Source: Hymenobacter jeongseonensis
GTDB lineage: Bacteria; Bacteroidota; Bacteroidia; Cytophagales; Hymenobacteraceae
Assembly (NCBI RefSeq): GCF_015694725.1
Contig: NZ_JADQDQ010000013.1
Location: 1 to 64,000, forward strand
Direction: 5' to 3'
Length of the DNA: 64,000 nt
The position numbers and the translations under genes were made by a program. Numbering within the stretch: the stretch's first letter is position 1; each line of letters opens with the position of its first letter. The notes under the pieces are model-generated. The model saw nothing but the letters and a program-made list of their open reading frames with translations, did not search any database and was not told the origin of the DNA. This document shows, one piece after another, positions 32,901 through 41,459 of this stretch.

Positions 32901-33095
32901 ATGGGCCTAAAATACAGTCTATACACCCCAACTGAATCGCTTGTAATCTATATGAAGGACAAAAGGAACCGCCAATACTGGTGCCAGGCCTTTTGTTGTA
33001 CTCGTCCACAACTGCGCGATGCTGTTGCCGCAGTTGGCCCCAAAGCCGAAGACGTTCGCCGGTACTTGCGGGGAGAGATGCCCGACAACCAGTAA
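32901..33095 (+). CDS. DUF3606-like mini-protein, copy 1
   Basis: Up to 64 aa (an internal ATG at 32952 gives 47 aa). The core YWCQAFCCTRPQLRDAVAAV followed by a G-x-VRRYL end matches DUF3606, a small helical domain of unknown role, with Cys-rich variation here. It follows the repressor by 20 bp in the rightward cargo operon. Two further copies lie downstream. Confidence 0.65.
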   Translation: MGLKYSLYTPTESLVIYMKDKRNRQYWCQAFCCTRPQLRDAVAAVGPKAEDVRRYLRGEMPDNQ

Positions 33096-33134
33096 ACCCT
33101 TACTTCTTTCCTCATTCTTCTCTTTCTACCCACT

Positions 33135-33359
33135 ATGACCAACGACCAAACCCCGCTCGTTCGGCCGGAAAATGTGCACATCGACCTCGAACAAGCACAT
33201 GAACTGCCCGGCTGGTGCCAGGCCTTGATGTGCACCGAAGACCAATTGCGGGAGGCCGTGTCCACCGTGGGCGGTAAGGTGATTTCCGTATACCTGCATT
33301 TGCAGCTAAATAAAATAAGTCCTCTACACGCTCTACCTCGTCCTGAGCAGCCTAATTAA
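33135..33359 (+). CDS. DUF3606-like mini-protein, copy 2
   Basis: A 74-aa protein with GWCQALMCTEDQLREAVSTV followed by a glycine and a VYLHL end, the DUF3606 core, plus a longer, less conserved C-terminus. Same WCQ and CT residues as the other two copies, showing common descent in this locus. Confidence 0.65.
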   Translation: MTNDQTPLVRPENVHIDLEQAHELPGWCQALMCTEDQLREAVSTVGGKVISVYLHLQLNKISPLHALPRPEQPN

Positions 33360-33411
33360 ACGGACAAGCCGCCCGCACGCAATTCCCACCCGCCCTGTCT
33401 CCGCTTCTCCC

Positions 33412-33609
33412 ATGAAAACATTCACCGTGACCGTTCAGGGCATCTCCCAGGAGGTTCCCGTGCTGCACACCACCATTACGTGCACGCTCGATGGCGGGGC
33501 GCTTGTTCATACGTCGCACGATGGGATACACGAAGCGCCTGCGCTGGTGGTTGACCAAACCTGCGACGAGGCCATTTCACGCTTGGAGAAAGCCCGCAAA
33601 ACCAAATGA
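33412..33609 (+). CDS. small hypothetical protein between DUF3606 copies
   Basis: A 65-aa beta-rich protein (FTVTVQGISQEVPVLHTTIT) with a helical C-terminus. Its stop overlaps the start of the third DUF3606 gene (ATGA), so the two are translationally coupled. No family recognised. Confidence 0.58.
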   Translation: MKTFTVTVQGISQEVPVLHTTITCTLDGGALVHTSHDGIHEAPALVVDQTCDEAISRLEKARKTK

Positions 33610-33773
33610 GTCTCTCCTACCAACCCGCTGAACTCACTCGGGTGAACCTGCATTCCACTGTGGAGGTGAACTACTGGTGCCAAACCCTCAACTGCACCGA
33701 AACCCGGCTGCGCAACGCCGTGCTGGCCGTCGGGCCGCTGGTGGCGGATGTGCGTGGGTATTTGAACCGCTGA
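33606..33773 (+). CDS. DUF3606-like mini-protein, copy 3
   Basis: A 55-aa protein starting at the ATG that overlaps the upstream stop. The core YWCQTLNCTETRLRNAVLAV, then GPLVADVRGYLNR, is a full DUF3606 domain and is the closest of the three to the family consensus. Stop at 33771-33773. Confidence 0.68.
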   Translation: MSLSYQPAELTRVNLHSTVEVNYWCQTLNCTETRLRNAVLAVGPLVADVRGYLNR

Positions 33774-33816
33774 AGCAATTGACGCTGCTACCACCATTTG
33801 CCACCCTGATTTTTAC

Positions 33817-34566
33817 ATGAAGCAAGCCTTTACTACTTATCTCCTTACCGGGAGCCTGTTACTTGCCGCTGCCACAACCCACGCCCAGACCACGTTTCGC
33901 ATCGGCCCCAAACTGGGCTACAATCGTTCTTTCGGCGGCTTCGAGTACCCCAACCAGGACTATTTGAAAGTGACCAACTCCTCCCGTAGCGGCGTGGAGG
34001 CGGGCGTCGTGGCCCACGTGGGTTTCTCCGACCACTTTGCGGTGCAGCCGGCCGTGCTCTACGCCCAGAAGGGCTTTGGTTTCGTGGAAGACGCCTACGA
34101 TGCGCCCTACAACTACACGTACAAAGGGGAATACAGCTTCCACTTCAACTACCTGACCGTGCCCGTCAACCTGCTCTACAGCTCCCAGCCCGGCGGCCAG
34201 GGCTTGCAGGTGTTTGCCGGCCCGTACGTGGGCTGGCTGCTGGGCGGCGCGTTTACCTCCTCGCAAACCGGCCGGTACGCGAGCGGCGGCGGCCCAACCA
34301 ACTCCAACCAGGGCAAGGTAGAGGCCGGCGATACCTACCACAACAACCCCAAGGAGGCCTATGTCTCTAGGGGCGTGGACGCCGGCGTGCAAGGGGGACT
34401 CGGCCTCGGTTTTGCCGGCGGAATCCAGGTGCAAGCCAGCTACAGCCAGGGCCTGCGCAACCTGGGGGCCAAATACGAATCCGGTCTGAGCACGCGAACC
34501 CCGCCCACCTACCGCAATCATGCCTTCCAGATTTCGTTGTCCTACCTGTGGGGCCCGAAGAGCTAA
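33817..34566 (+). CDS. outer-membrane beta-barrel protein (PorT/OMP_b-brl type), copy 1
   Basis: A 249-aa secreted protein: signal peptide to about residue 24 (ending THAQ), then an 8-strand-like barrel beginning FRIGPKLGYN, with alternating hydrophobic strands, Gly/Tyr turns and a C-terminal strand (QISLSYLWGPKS). This is the PorT-like small barrel common in Bacteroidota. Sited as lysogenic cargo, it could alter the cell surface, e.g. mask or change a phage receptor (superinfection exclusion). A paralogue follows after 50 bp. Confidence 0.82.
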   Translation: MKQAFTTYLLTGSLLLAAATTHAQTTFRIGPKLGYNRSFGGFEYPNQDYLKVTNSSRSGVEAGVVAHVGFSDHFAVQPAVLYAQKGFGFVEDAYDAPYNYTYKGEYSFHFNYLTVPVNLLYSSQPGGQGLQVFAGPYVGWLLGGAFTSSQTGRYASGGGPTNSNQGKVEAGDTYHNNPKEAYVSRGVDAGVQGGLGLGFAGGIQVQASYSQGLRNLGAKYESGLSTRTPPTYRNHAFQISLSYLWGPKS

Positions 34567-34615
34567 ATAACCCACAGCTGCTTTTCAGGAAGCATTTTCT
34601 ACCCGACTGACTCAC

Positions 34616-35383
34616 ATGAGGAGAACCTTTACTAGCTCGCTACTGGCCAGCTGCCTGTTGCTAGCCGCTTCTTCGGCCAATGCCCAAACCACGTTCCGCA
34701 TTGGCCCCCAAGTAGGCTACAACTTGTCCTCCAGCAGCATGCGCTACCCCAACTTACACCCCTACATGTCCCTTAACAACTACTACCGCAGCGGTGCGGA
34801 GGCCGGGCTTGTGGCACAGGTAGGCTTGTCCGACCACTTTGCGGTGCAACCGGCGGTGCTCTATGCGCAGAAAGGCTATGGCTACGTCGTTCACAACAAC
34901 TACGACCCAAGTACTTTCACCTATTCTAGGGAAACCGCCTTCCGCGTAGCTTACCTGACAATGCCCGTAAACGTGGTCTACAGCCAGCGGCCCAATAGCG
35001 AAGGGATGCAGGTATTTGTGGGTCCATACCTGGGCTACCTGCTGGGTGGCACCTACACGTTCAGCGTTGACGAGACGAATGTCAGTGGGTCCTCGCGCAG
35101 CGTGACCAATAAGGGCAAAGTGGTGGCCAGCGACAGTTACGACAACTTGCCTGACAGCAAGTACGAATCCAAGGGCTTGGACGTGGGCCTGCAAGCAGGG
35201 GTGGGTTACGGCTTCGCAGGAGGGCTTCAGGTACAGGTCAGCTACAGCCAAGGCTTGCGGAACCTCGCGGCCACGTATGAGAACGGCCAGGATTTTTCCA
35301 TCGCCCCGGTCTACCAAAATCCGTCTTACCGGAACCGCACCTTACAGCTCTCGTTGGCCTACCTGTTTGGCCCGAAGAGCTAG
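34616..35383 (+). CDS. outer-membrane beta-barrel protein (PorT/OMP_b-brl type), copy 2
   Basis: A 255-aa paralogue of the preceding gene with the same FRIGPQVGYN start after the signal peptide, shared DHFAVQPAVLYAQKG strand and the same GPKS C-terminus. The loops between strands differ most, as expected for surface-exposed parts under selection. Tandem duplication inside the cargo zone. Confidence 0.82.
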   Translation: MRRTFTSSLLASCLLLAASSANAQTTFRIGPQVGYNLSSSSMRYPNLHPYMSLNNYYRSGAEAGLVAQVGLSDHFAVQPAVLYAQKGYGYVVHNNYDPSTFTYSRETAFRVAYLTMPVNVVYSQRPNSEGMQVFVGPYLGYLLGGTYTFSVDETNVSGSSRSVTNKGKVVASDSYDNLPDSKYESKGLDVGLQAGVGYGFAGGLQVQVSYSQGLRNLAATYENGQDFSIAPVYQNPSYRNRTLQLSLAYLFGPKS

Positions 35384-35389
35384 GCTCTG

Positions 35390-35656
35390 ATGGCTACTTC
35401 CCATTACGACTTCCGCGCATTGCCCTTCGAGCAGCAGCTGCCGCTGGTGTGGGTCGAAGGCACGTTCCTGGCCCGGCGCTGGGAGGAAGAGGACGGCGTG
35501 AGCCTCTACCACATGGACGGGGGATTCTTCTGCGAGGTGTACCTAGAAGTGGAAACCTACAAGGTAGTACGCGTGCGCACTTTCACGCGCATGGAGCGCT
35601 TGGAGGACTATGCCTGCTACGTCAATATTGACGATTTGACAGAACCGAAACGCTGA
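35390..35656 (+). CDS. small hypothetical protein
   Basis: An 88-aa acidic protein with a strand-rich core (FFCEVYLEVETYKVVRVRTF) and an N-terminal FRALPFEQQLPLVW segment. It looks like a family of small Bacteroidota proteins of unknown role. It follows the barrel gene by 6 bp, so it is likely in the same transcript. Confidence 0.6.
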   Translation: MATSHYDFRALPFEQQLPLVWVEGTFLARRWEEEDGVSLYHMDGGFFCEVYLEVETYKVVRVRTFTRMERLEDYACYVNIDDLTEPKR

Positions 35657-35745
35657 ATAAGCAGAGCTTAATACAAACGGACCAAGTTGCCGCCAAAGAC
35701 GAAATGCTCGCGTTACTACGCGGCTGCCATAACCGACTAAACTAA
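35653..35745 (+). repeat. degenerate copy of the repressor gene 3' end (copy 2)
   Basis: Translated in frame, this stretch ends VAAKDEMLALLRGCHNRLN and a stop, clearly homologous to the repressor end (IAAKDETLTLLRGSHNRPN). The homology is both protein- and DNA-level. No HTH part remains. It stops 2 bp before the ATG of the alarmone synthetase gene, so it marks the junction of a cargo block. Confidence 0.8.
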
Positions 35746-35747
35746 CT

Positions 35748-36830
35748 ATGTCGACTGAAAAGGACACTGAGCTTAAGGAAGCTGGATTGACAAGCGAGGG
35801 GATGCAAGCAATTCGCCAAGATTTTGTCAAAAAAGTCACCAGCTATGAGCATACGGCGCAATACATCACCAATCTTTTACTCAAGACCCCAGGCGTTCAT
35901 TCTGTCCGATATCGGGTAAAAAACCCTTTACACTTACACAAAAAGATTGTCAGAAAAAAGCTGGAGAATAATGAGCGAGTCATCACGCTTGCTACTTATG
36001 AGGAAGAAATCACTGATTTGGCTGGTATCCGGATACTGCACCTATTCAAAAGTGATTGGCAGCATATCCATAAGTTCATAATGAACACATGGACGCTGAA
36101 AGAGAGGCCCATTGCATATCACCGCCAGGGCGACTCGCCAGCTTTTCTGAAGATGTTTGAGGAATGCGACATCAAGGAGCATCCGTACGGATACCGCTCG
36201 GTCCATTACATTATCGAGACATCGCCGACTAAGGCAAAGCGCTACATAGAGCTCCAGGTGCGAACAATATTTGAGGAGGGATGGAGCGAAATCGACCATA
36301 AGGTACGATACCCCAGTTTTTCTGACAATCCTTTAACAAACAGCCTGTTGATGATACTTAACCGACTTGCTGGCAGTGCCGACGAGATGAGCAGCTTTGT
36401 GCAGGAACTGAGCATACACTTAGAGCAATCTCAGCATGAACTAGAGAAGATGCAGGAGGAGCGGGACGAGCAAATAGCTAAGTTGAACAGCCTCATTGAT
36501 AATCCAGAAACATCCAAGCAAATTAAATCAACGCTGGAGGGAGTAGCAAAGTCTATTAGCCATTCTCCGCAATTCATCTTGCCACCTGATGCAATGGCAG
36601 GTGTCCTCAATGTAATAAAATCTAACTTTTTGAGCATTAATGAGGGTATTTTTAGAAACGCAGGTGCGGGTGGGTTGGCTAATCTGCACCAGACTAACGC
36701 TATTGACAAAGTAATGGATATGGTTGCGGAGGAAGCCGAAAAGACAAATCAGCATCTTCAACGTCAGAAAAAGGGAATTAAAACTAAGCGTAAGCCAAAA
36801 CCCAAGCCTACAACTTCACCTGATGCATAA
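35748..36830 (+). CDS. RelA/SpoT-type alarmone synthetase domain protein
   Basis: A 360-aa protein. The synthetase motifs are intact: RYRVKNPLHLHKKI, Asp90 in DLAGIRIL (metal ligand), YGYRSVHY (147-154) and ELQVRT (168-173), followed by EIDHKVRY. There is no HD hydrolase domain. Residues about 215-345 are a long helical/coiled-coil region with a very basic C-terminus. It pyrophosphorylates a nucleotide or, as in toxSAS/CapRel toxins, tRNA; the substrate cannot be read from sequence. As prophage cargo it is a candidate abortive-infection or stress-signalling toxin. Less GC-rich than the phage genes, suggesting acquisition. Confidence 0.85.
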   Translation: MSTEKDTELKEAGLTSEGMQAIRQDFVKKVTSYEHTAQYITNLLLKTPGVHSVRYRVKNPLHLHKKIVRKKLENNERVITLATYEEEITDLAGIRILHLFKSDWQHIHKFIMNTWTLKERPIAYHRQGDSPAFLKMFEECDIKEHPYGYRSVHYIIETSPTKAKRYIELQVRTIFEEGWSEIDHKVRYPSFSDNPLTNSLLMILNRLAGSADEMSSFVQELSIHLEQSQHELEKMQEERDEQIAKLNSLIDNPETSKQIKSTLEGVAKSISHSPQFILPPDAMAGVLNVIKSNFLSINEGIFRNAGAGGLANLHQTNAIDKVMDMVAEEAEKTNQHLQRQKKGIKTKRKPKPKPTTSPDA

Positions 36831-36903
36831 AATATTGAATACTCGCTTTGTAATATACAAAACCTCATATAAAAAGATTTGCTGTGAAGTAGCTAAAACT
36901 AAA

Positions 36904-36928
36904 ACGAGCTGCCCAAGGAGCAGCTCGT
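36904..36928 (+). terminator. hairpin after the alarmone synthetase gene
   Basis: A perfect 9-bp stem (ACGAGCTGC / GCAGCTCGT) with a 7-nt loop, about 75 bp after the stop. The T tail is poor, so termination is likely but not certain. Confidence 0.5.
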
Positions 36929-36959
36929 TATGAATGATACCCTGCTAGCAGTGCATTAT

Positions 36960-37020
36960 AACATTATCGCGGCGAAGGAAGAATTGCTGGCACTGCTTAG
37001 AGGCAGTAGGAACCAACCAA
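36960..37020 (+). repeat. degenerate copy of the repressor gene 3' end (copy 3)
   Basis: In frame this reads IIAAKEELLALLRGSRNQPN, again matching the repressor C-terminus, here without its stop codon. It abuts the 3' end of the NACHT gene on the other strand (37022). Third occurrence of the same tail within 5 kb, each at a cargo boundary. Confidence 0.72.
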
Positions 37021-37021
37021 A

Positions 37022-39787
37022 TCAACTTTCTGATTCAACATTATTTAATGCTTCTGCTAACAAACCCTCTCTATGTATTTTTAACATTTCTTCGTTAGCA
37101 GCACGCTGAATGCTCGCAACTTGAGCAGGATGAAGTTCGAATAAAACAGCATCAGTAACTGTATCTCTAATTATGGCATGCTCTAAAGCGCCATCATGCA
37201 TCCTAGCTCCGTTAAGGTTAACCTCATGAAAACGAGCAGCACTAAAGTTTGCTCCAAGAAGCTTTGCTTTTTCTAAATTAGTCTTTATAAGAGTTGCATC
37301 TTCAAAACTTGCTCCATCGGCCTTCACGCCCTCCATATTTGTGTAATTCAAATTGGCTTGGATAAATATCGCATGCTGTACTTCCGCACCTCGTAGTACT
37401 GAATTGGATAAGTTGGCACTGTAAAAGTCGACTACTGCCAATTCTGTTTCTTCAAGGTTCAAAAAGTCCAAGTGATATGCCGCGAGTGCTGATGCTGGAC
37501 TATATCGCTGACCCTGCACTCGCCTAAACCAAGCGCCAAATACTAGGCGAGTGGCATGTGAAATTGGGCTAATTTCTTGTGTTACCCTGGCGCAGGCTGA
37601 CATGCAGACTAACAATGCCTCCTCAGCATTCCGCGCCATAAAATTTTCTTGCTTGAAAGTAGTTCGGGGTAACTGTTCCATTGGCATCCCACTACGCAGC
37701 ACTAAGCTGAAAAGCTCGGCAAAACAAGACTGGATTTTACGCGCTTTTGCTTTCCCCTTCAAACGCAATTCGTTTTGTACAAAACGAAAGAGATAAGAAG
37801 TCATAGGGCTTGGGCCAGCCAGCTGAACCCAGCGCCATAATGCTTCGCGCTCATCCCATCCTTCATCTGAGCTTTCCCTCCTATTATCTCGCTCCTTGGC
37901 GACTTTCTCCATCGCCCGTACAATTCGCCTAGCTGTTAAGTACTCGCCAAAGCTCTTGTGCGTAAACATGAATGTAGCATCGCCGCTGGAGCTCCGTCGG
38001 CCGTATTGCCGGAAGAAAAACGCAGCAAGAAGGCGTAACACTCCAGCTTTGGCTCCTTGCTCGAATGTTTTCAAATGACGGTCAAGTCCATTATTGAAGC
38101 AGTGCTCTTCTATCTCTCGTACTGTGGTTGTTCTTCCATCGCCGTGCCACGCGGCCAGCCCTACTTCTTCCAATACCCGCGCAAAGCTTTCCAACGTCAT
38201 TCCCTCTATCTGTGTGTACCGGCGCTTATTTTCATAAGCTCTTTCATGCACAGAACTCACTAAGTCAGCATAGATTTTATTCAAGTTGACAGCTTTGGTA
38301 AAATCCAAAGCCCCTCTTGTATAGCTCAATGCGACAAGGTAATTCAGTAGAGGTTGGGAAGTAACCTCATTTAAATCATCACGGTCTAGGTGCTTTGGAA
38401 GCCCTTCATATTTTTTGCCCGTTAGTTCTCCATATTGCTGCCACCATATATCTCGTTGGTCGTAGTCATAGAGGTCATCAGGGTCAATTATCTCTTCCTC
38501 ATTATTGTCATCATCATTAACTTCTTCTTCAATATAATAGGGTAACAAAGTCAATAACTGGTGCGGTCTGCGACTACTAAATTCAGTTTCATTGTCCTGC
38601 AGAACCATTTCTCTACCGCTAATAATGGCCCTTAACTTTAGAGTTTGGCTATTACGCTTTTCGAGGGTCAGGTCTACTTCCCTAACAAATGCTCGTGCCG
38701 TTTCAACTGCTGCTTTTCCTTGGCTAGCTAGCTCATCAAGCCCATCAAAAATTATGAGCAAATTAGTTTCTCCGTTAGTCGGGCTAAGTGGATTATGGGG
38801 AAGAATATTCTCTTCCGTGACAAAGTCCCCAACTGCTTCTGTCAAATCTTTTGATGAATCAAACCGATGCAACGGAATAAACAGAACTTTTATTTCCGTG
38901 GAATTAGCGATATGGGCTGCAAATATTTTGGCGAAAGAAGATTTACCACTACCAGGACCTCCACTAATTATTCGAATGGCATCGTCTTTTTTCCCGTTAC
39001 CTAACCAAGTTGAGAGTTCATTTTTCAGCTCTACTATTCTTTTAGTCCTTTTACGCTTGTCCATCCCATCCAATTCTTTATGAATGGGAAAAACTTCATA
39101 GTAAGCTCGCAGAGGCACATAGATTTGCTTTAAACTAAAGGCCTCTTCGAATGTGCTTTCATTGATTGCTAACTCAAGTCGGGAAGCGTAGGACTGCCAA
39201 GCCCACATTTGGTTACTTGCATCCTGGAACGGCGTATCCGTACTGTCTAAAAGGGGTTGGTACAGCTTGGAATGCTTTTTCCACTCCTCATTAAGCGCAT
39301 ACAAGTAGTACGCTGGAAAACGGCCACCTACCGCATTTGCTATATGCGCTTCTAGACCCATAAGTTCTAGCCACCTGCACAGAAGTGCTTGGAAGCTTTT
39401 CACAACTTTTAGTTCAGTCGGCTTTTGAAAGAAAGCCTTGTCAATGGGGATATCATGCTCACTTATCGTAAAATCGAGCACAGTTTTAGTGGAAGACGCA
39501 TACGGCTTAGTGCCAAAAAAACCAGATTTAGCGGTTTCTCCAACTAACTCAAACATTGAGGCCGTAGCAGCCCGCCGAATAAGTATATAGGCGATAGCTG
39601 GCGGCTCAGTGCCAATACCTAATGCCTTCACTGCATCAATACTGTCGCTTGCTACCTCATCCCATTTTCCTTGAAAGGAATGCATGACTCCTTTCGCGAG
39701 AGCAGAGAAAAGGTCCTTACCATCTACGGCCAGTGACCTACCTGTTATTCCTTTGGGTTTAGATGCTTTTTGAGATGGTGATGCCAT
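37022..39787 (-). CDS. NACHT NTPase with C-terminal pentapeptide repeats (NLR-like)
   Basis: A 921-aa protein from the ATG at 39787 (a start nine codons upstream is possible). An N-terminal helical effector-like region (about 1-265) precedes a STAND/NACHT ATPase with Walker A GGPGSGKSS (276-284) and Walker B LLIIFDGLDEL (343-353), then winged-helix/helical parts, and pentapeptide repeats (about 770-870, ANLSNSVLRGAEVQ-type units). Bacterial NLR proteins of this layout sense phage components and trigger cell shutdown. It lies as antisense cargo between repressor and integrase. The trigger and effector activity are unknown. Confidence 0.85.
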   Translation of the reverse strand: MASPSQKASKPKGITGRSLAVDGKDLFSALAKGVMHSFQGKWDEVASDSIDAVKALGIGTEPPAIAYILIRRAATASMFELVGETAKSGFFGTKPYASSTKTVLDFTISEHDIPIDKAFFQKPTELKVVKSFQALLCRWLELMGLEAHIANAVGGRFPAYYLYALNEEWKKHSKLYQPLLDSTDTPFQDASNQMWAWQSYASRLELAINESTFEEAFSLKQIYVPLRAYYEVFPIHKELDGMDKRKRTKRIVELKNELSTWLGNGKKDDAIRIISGGPGSGKSSFAKIFAAHIANSTEIKVLFIPLHRFDSSKDLTEAVGDFVTEENILPHNPLSPTNGETNLLIIFDGLDELASQGKAAVETARAFVREVDLTLEKRNSQTLKLRAIISGREMVLQDNETEFSSRRPHQLLTLLPYYIEEEVNDDDNNEEEIIDPDDLYDYDQRDIWWQQYGELTGKKYEGLPKHLDRDDLNEVTSQPLLNYLVALSYTRGALDFTKAVNLNKIYADLVSSVHERAYENKRRYTQIEGMTLESFARVLEEVGLAAWHGDGRTTTVREIEEHCFNNGLDRHLKTFEQGAKAGVLRLLAAFFFRQYGRRSSSGDATFMFTHKSFGEYLTARRIVRAMEKVAKERDNRRESSDEGWDEREALWRWVQLAGPSPMTSYLFRFVQNELRLKGKAKARKIQSCFAELFSLVLRSGMPMEQLPRTTFKQENFMARNAEEALLVCMSACARVTQEISPISHATRLVFGAWFRRVQGQRYSPASALAAYHLDFLNLEETELAVVDFYSANLSNSVLRGAEVQHAIFIQANLNYTNMEGVKADGASFEDATLIKTNLEKAKLLGANFSAARFHEVNLNGARMHDGALEHAIIRDTVTDAVLFELHPAQVASIQRAANEEMLKIHREGLLAEALNNVESES

Positions 39788-39814
39788 TAGTTTGGTAGAT
39801 ATTGGATATAGCAC

Positions 39815-39983
39815 AATAGTACAGCTTGTACATTACATTCAACAGCCACGATTACTTCGTATTAAGACAGGCTTTCTCCACAGTAGTTGCTGTTTGCGAA
39901 AGACTCCCAACTAGTTCTGCTAATGATGCCTAATTTATACTTGACCGCAACAATTCTTTTTTTGCAATCTATAGGTTATTAAA
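39815..39983. other. AT-rich gap between NACHT gene and integrase
   Basis: This 169-bp divergent gap must hold the promoters of both genes. It is AT-rich, with a run of T at 39957-39963 before the integrase, but I cannot place a convincing -33/-7 pair. Confidence 0.4.
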
Positions 39984-41402
39984 ATGGAAGTAACCCGCCA
40001 GCTACGCCTCGACGCCCTCACCAAAAAAGGCCTGGCTCCCATCCAGCTCACCTTTTGCTGGGACCGGCTGCGGTTGCGCCTCGGCTCGGGTGAAACCTGC
40101 GACCCCAAGCACTGGAACCCCAAGCGCGAGGAAGTAAAGCCCGTCCCTGGCAACTTCGCCGCTGCCACCAACCTCGTGCTCGAGCGCTACACCCAGGCCG
40201 CGCAGGCAGCGGAGCGCGCCGCCCAGGAAACCCGCACGCTGCTGCCCAAAGAGCAGATGCTGGCCGAAATCAAGCGGCGCTACCAACTGCTCACCGCCGG
40301 CGACGAGGCCCAGGCCGAAAGCCCCGAAGTAGCCCCGCTGCCGGTGGTCGAGGCCGCTCCGCCCACCTTCCTGGAATACTACGACCAGTGGCTGGGCGAG
40401 CAGACCCGCAAAACCAGCCACAAGACCGGCCAGGGCCTAAGCAAGTCCTACCTCGACAGCCTGGCCAACACCCGCGCCGTGCTCGAGGACTTTGCCGGCC
40501 GCGACACGCAGCCCCTCGCCTTCCCAGCCGTGGACCACGCCTGGTACGCCCGCTTCCGCGAGTTCTTCTATCAGGGCAGCTGGGGCACGTCGGTCAACAC
40601 TTTCGGCAAGCACGTGCGCCACCTCAAGTCCTTTCTGGCCTGGGCCGAGGACCGGGAGCTGCCGGTAAACCGCAAGTACCGCAAGTTCGAAGCGCCCGAC
40701 GAGTACATCGGCGCCGACGCCCTTACCCAGGCCGAGCTGCTGCGCCTGGCCGCCGTGGACTTCCACACGGCCGAGGCCCGGGCCTACGTGCAGCAGCAGT
40801 TCGAGCAGCTCGACCCGGCCCTGCAGGCGCAGGCCGCCACCAAGAAAGGCATGCGCGTGAGCCAGGCCGACCCGCGCCGCGTGGCCGAGCGGCTGCGGAT
40901 GCTCGAGCGCAGCCGCGACAAGGTGCTGCTCTGCTGCTACCTGGGCCTGCGCATCTCCGACGCCGACAAGCTCAGCCCGCGCCAGCTCCACGGCGATTTG
41001 GTCAAGCTCAAGGCTACCAAGACCCGCAAGGACTGCTACATCCCCTACTTCGACGACGACGTGTTCCGCCCCGTGGCCCTCGTGCAGAAGTACGCGGCCC
41101 TGCACTTGGCCACCTGCCTGCCGGTGGTCAACGGCTTGTCGGATTACCTGCCCCACGTGCAGCACCTGGCCGGGCTCACCCGCTTCAAGCTCACGAGTAA
41201 AATCGGCCGCAAAACCTTCGTCACGCTCAAGATTAGCCAGGGCGTGCCGCGGGCCCAGGTCATGCAGGCCACCGGCCACCGCACCGAGTCGAGCTTCAAC
41301 CGCTATTTGGGCGTGGTAGAAGAAGAACTGCTGGCGACGTTTCGCAAAACGGCCCGTACGGTGGATAAGGCAGCTGCGGAGAAGCGCTCGGATGCGGCGT
41401 AA
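39984..41402 (+). CDS. int: tyrosine recombinase (prophage integrase)
   Basis: A 472-aa integrase of Bacteroidota type: N-terminal arm-binding part (about 1-60), a linker, SAM-like core-binding domain (about 115-235) and catalytic domain. Visible catalytic residues are Arg323 (LGLRISDADKL), Arg409, His432 (TGHRTESS) and nucleophile Tyr441 (NRYLGV). The residue usually His in the HxxR box is Lys406 (SKIGRKTF). It catalyses insertion and excision of the element at its att site. It is the last gene inside the right end of the prophage. GC content is back to the high level of the phage. Confidence 0.93.
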   Translation: MEVTRQLRLDALTKKGLAPIQLTFCWDRLRLRLGSGETCDPKHWNPKREEVKPVPGNFAAATNLVLERYTQAAQAAERAAQETRTLLPKEQMLAEIKRRYQLLTAGDEAQAESPEVAPLPVVEAAPPTFLEYYDQWLGEQTRKTSHKTGQGLSKSYLDSLANTRAVLEDFAGRDTQPLAFPAVDHAWYARFREFFYQGSWGTSVNTFGKHVRHLKSFLAWAEDRELPVNRKYRKFEAPDEYIGADALTQAELLRLAAVDFHTAEARAYVQQQFEQLDPALQAQAATKKGMRVSQADPRRVAERLRMLERSRDKVLLCCYLGLRISDADKLSPRQLHGDLVKLKATKTRKDCYIPYFDDDVFRPVALVQKYAALHLATCLPVVNGLSDYLPHVQHLAGLTRFKLTSKIGRKTFVTLKISQGVPRAQVMQATGHRTESSFNRYLGVVEEELLATFRKTARTVDKAAAEKRSDAA

Positions 41403-41459
41403 TGCCTCAGGGCTGCTACCTTTCATTCCTTACTTCTTCACTCCCCAACTCCCCTGCCC

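Noticed and set aside
35390-36830. toxin-antitoxin pair of the 88-aa protein with the alarmone synthetase
   Set aside because: A repressor-tail relic separates the two genes, which shows that they come from different insertion events.
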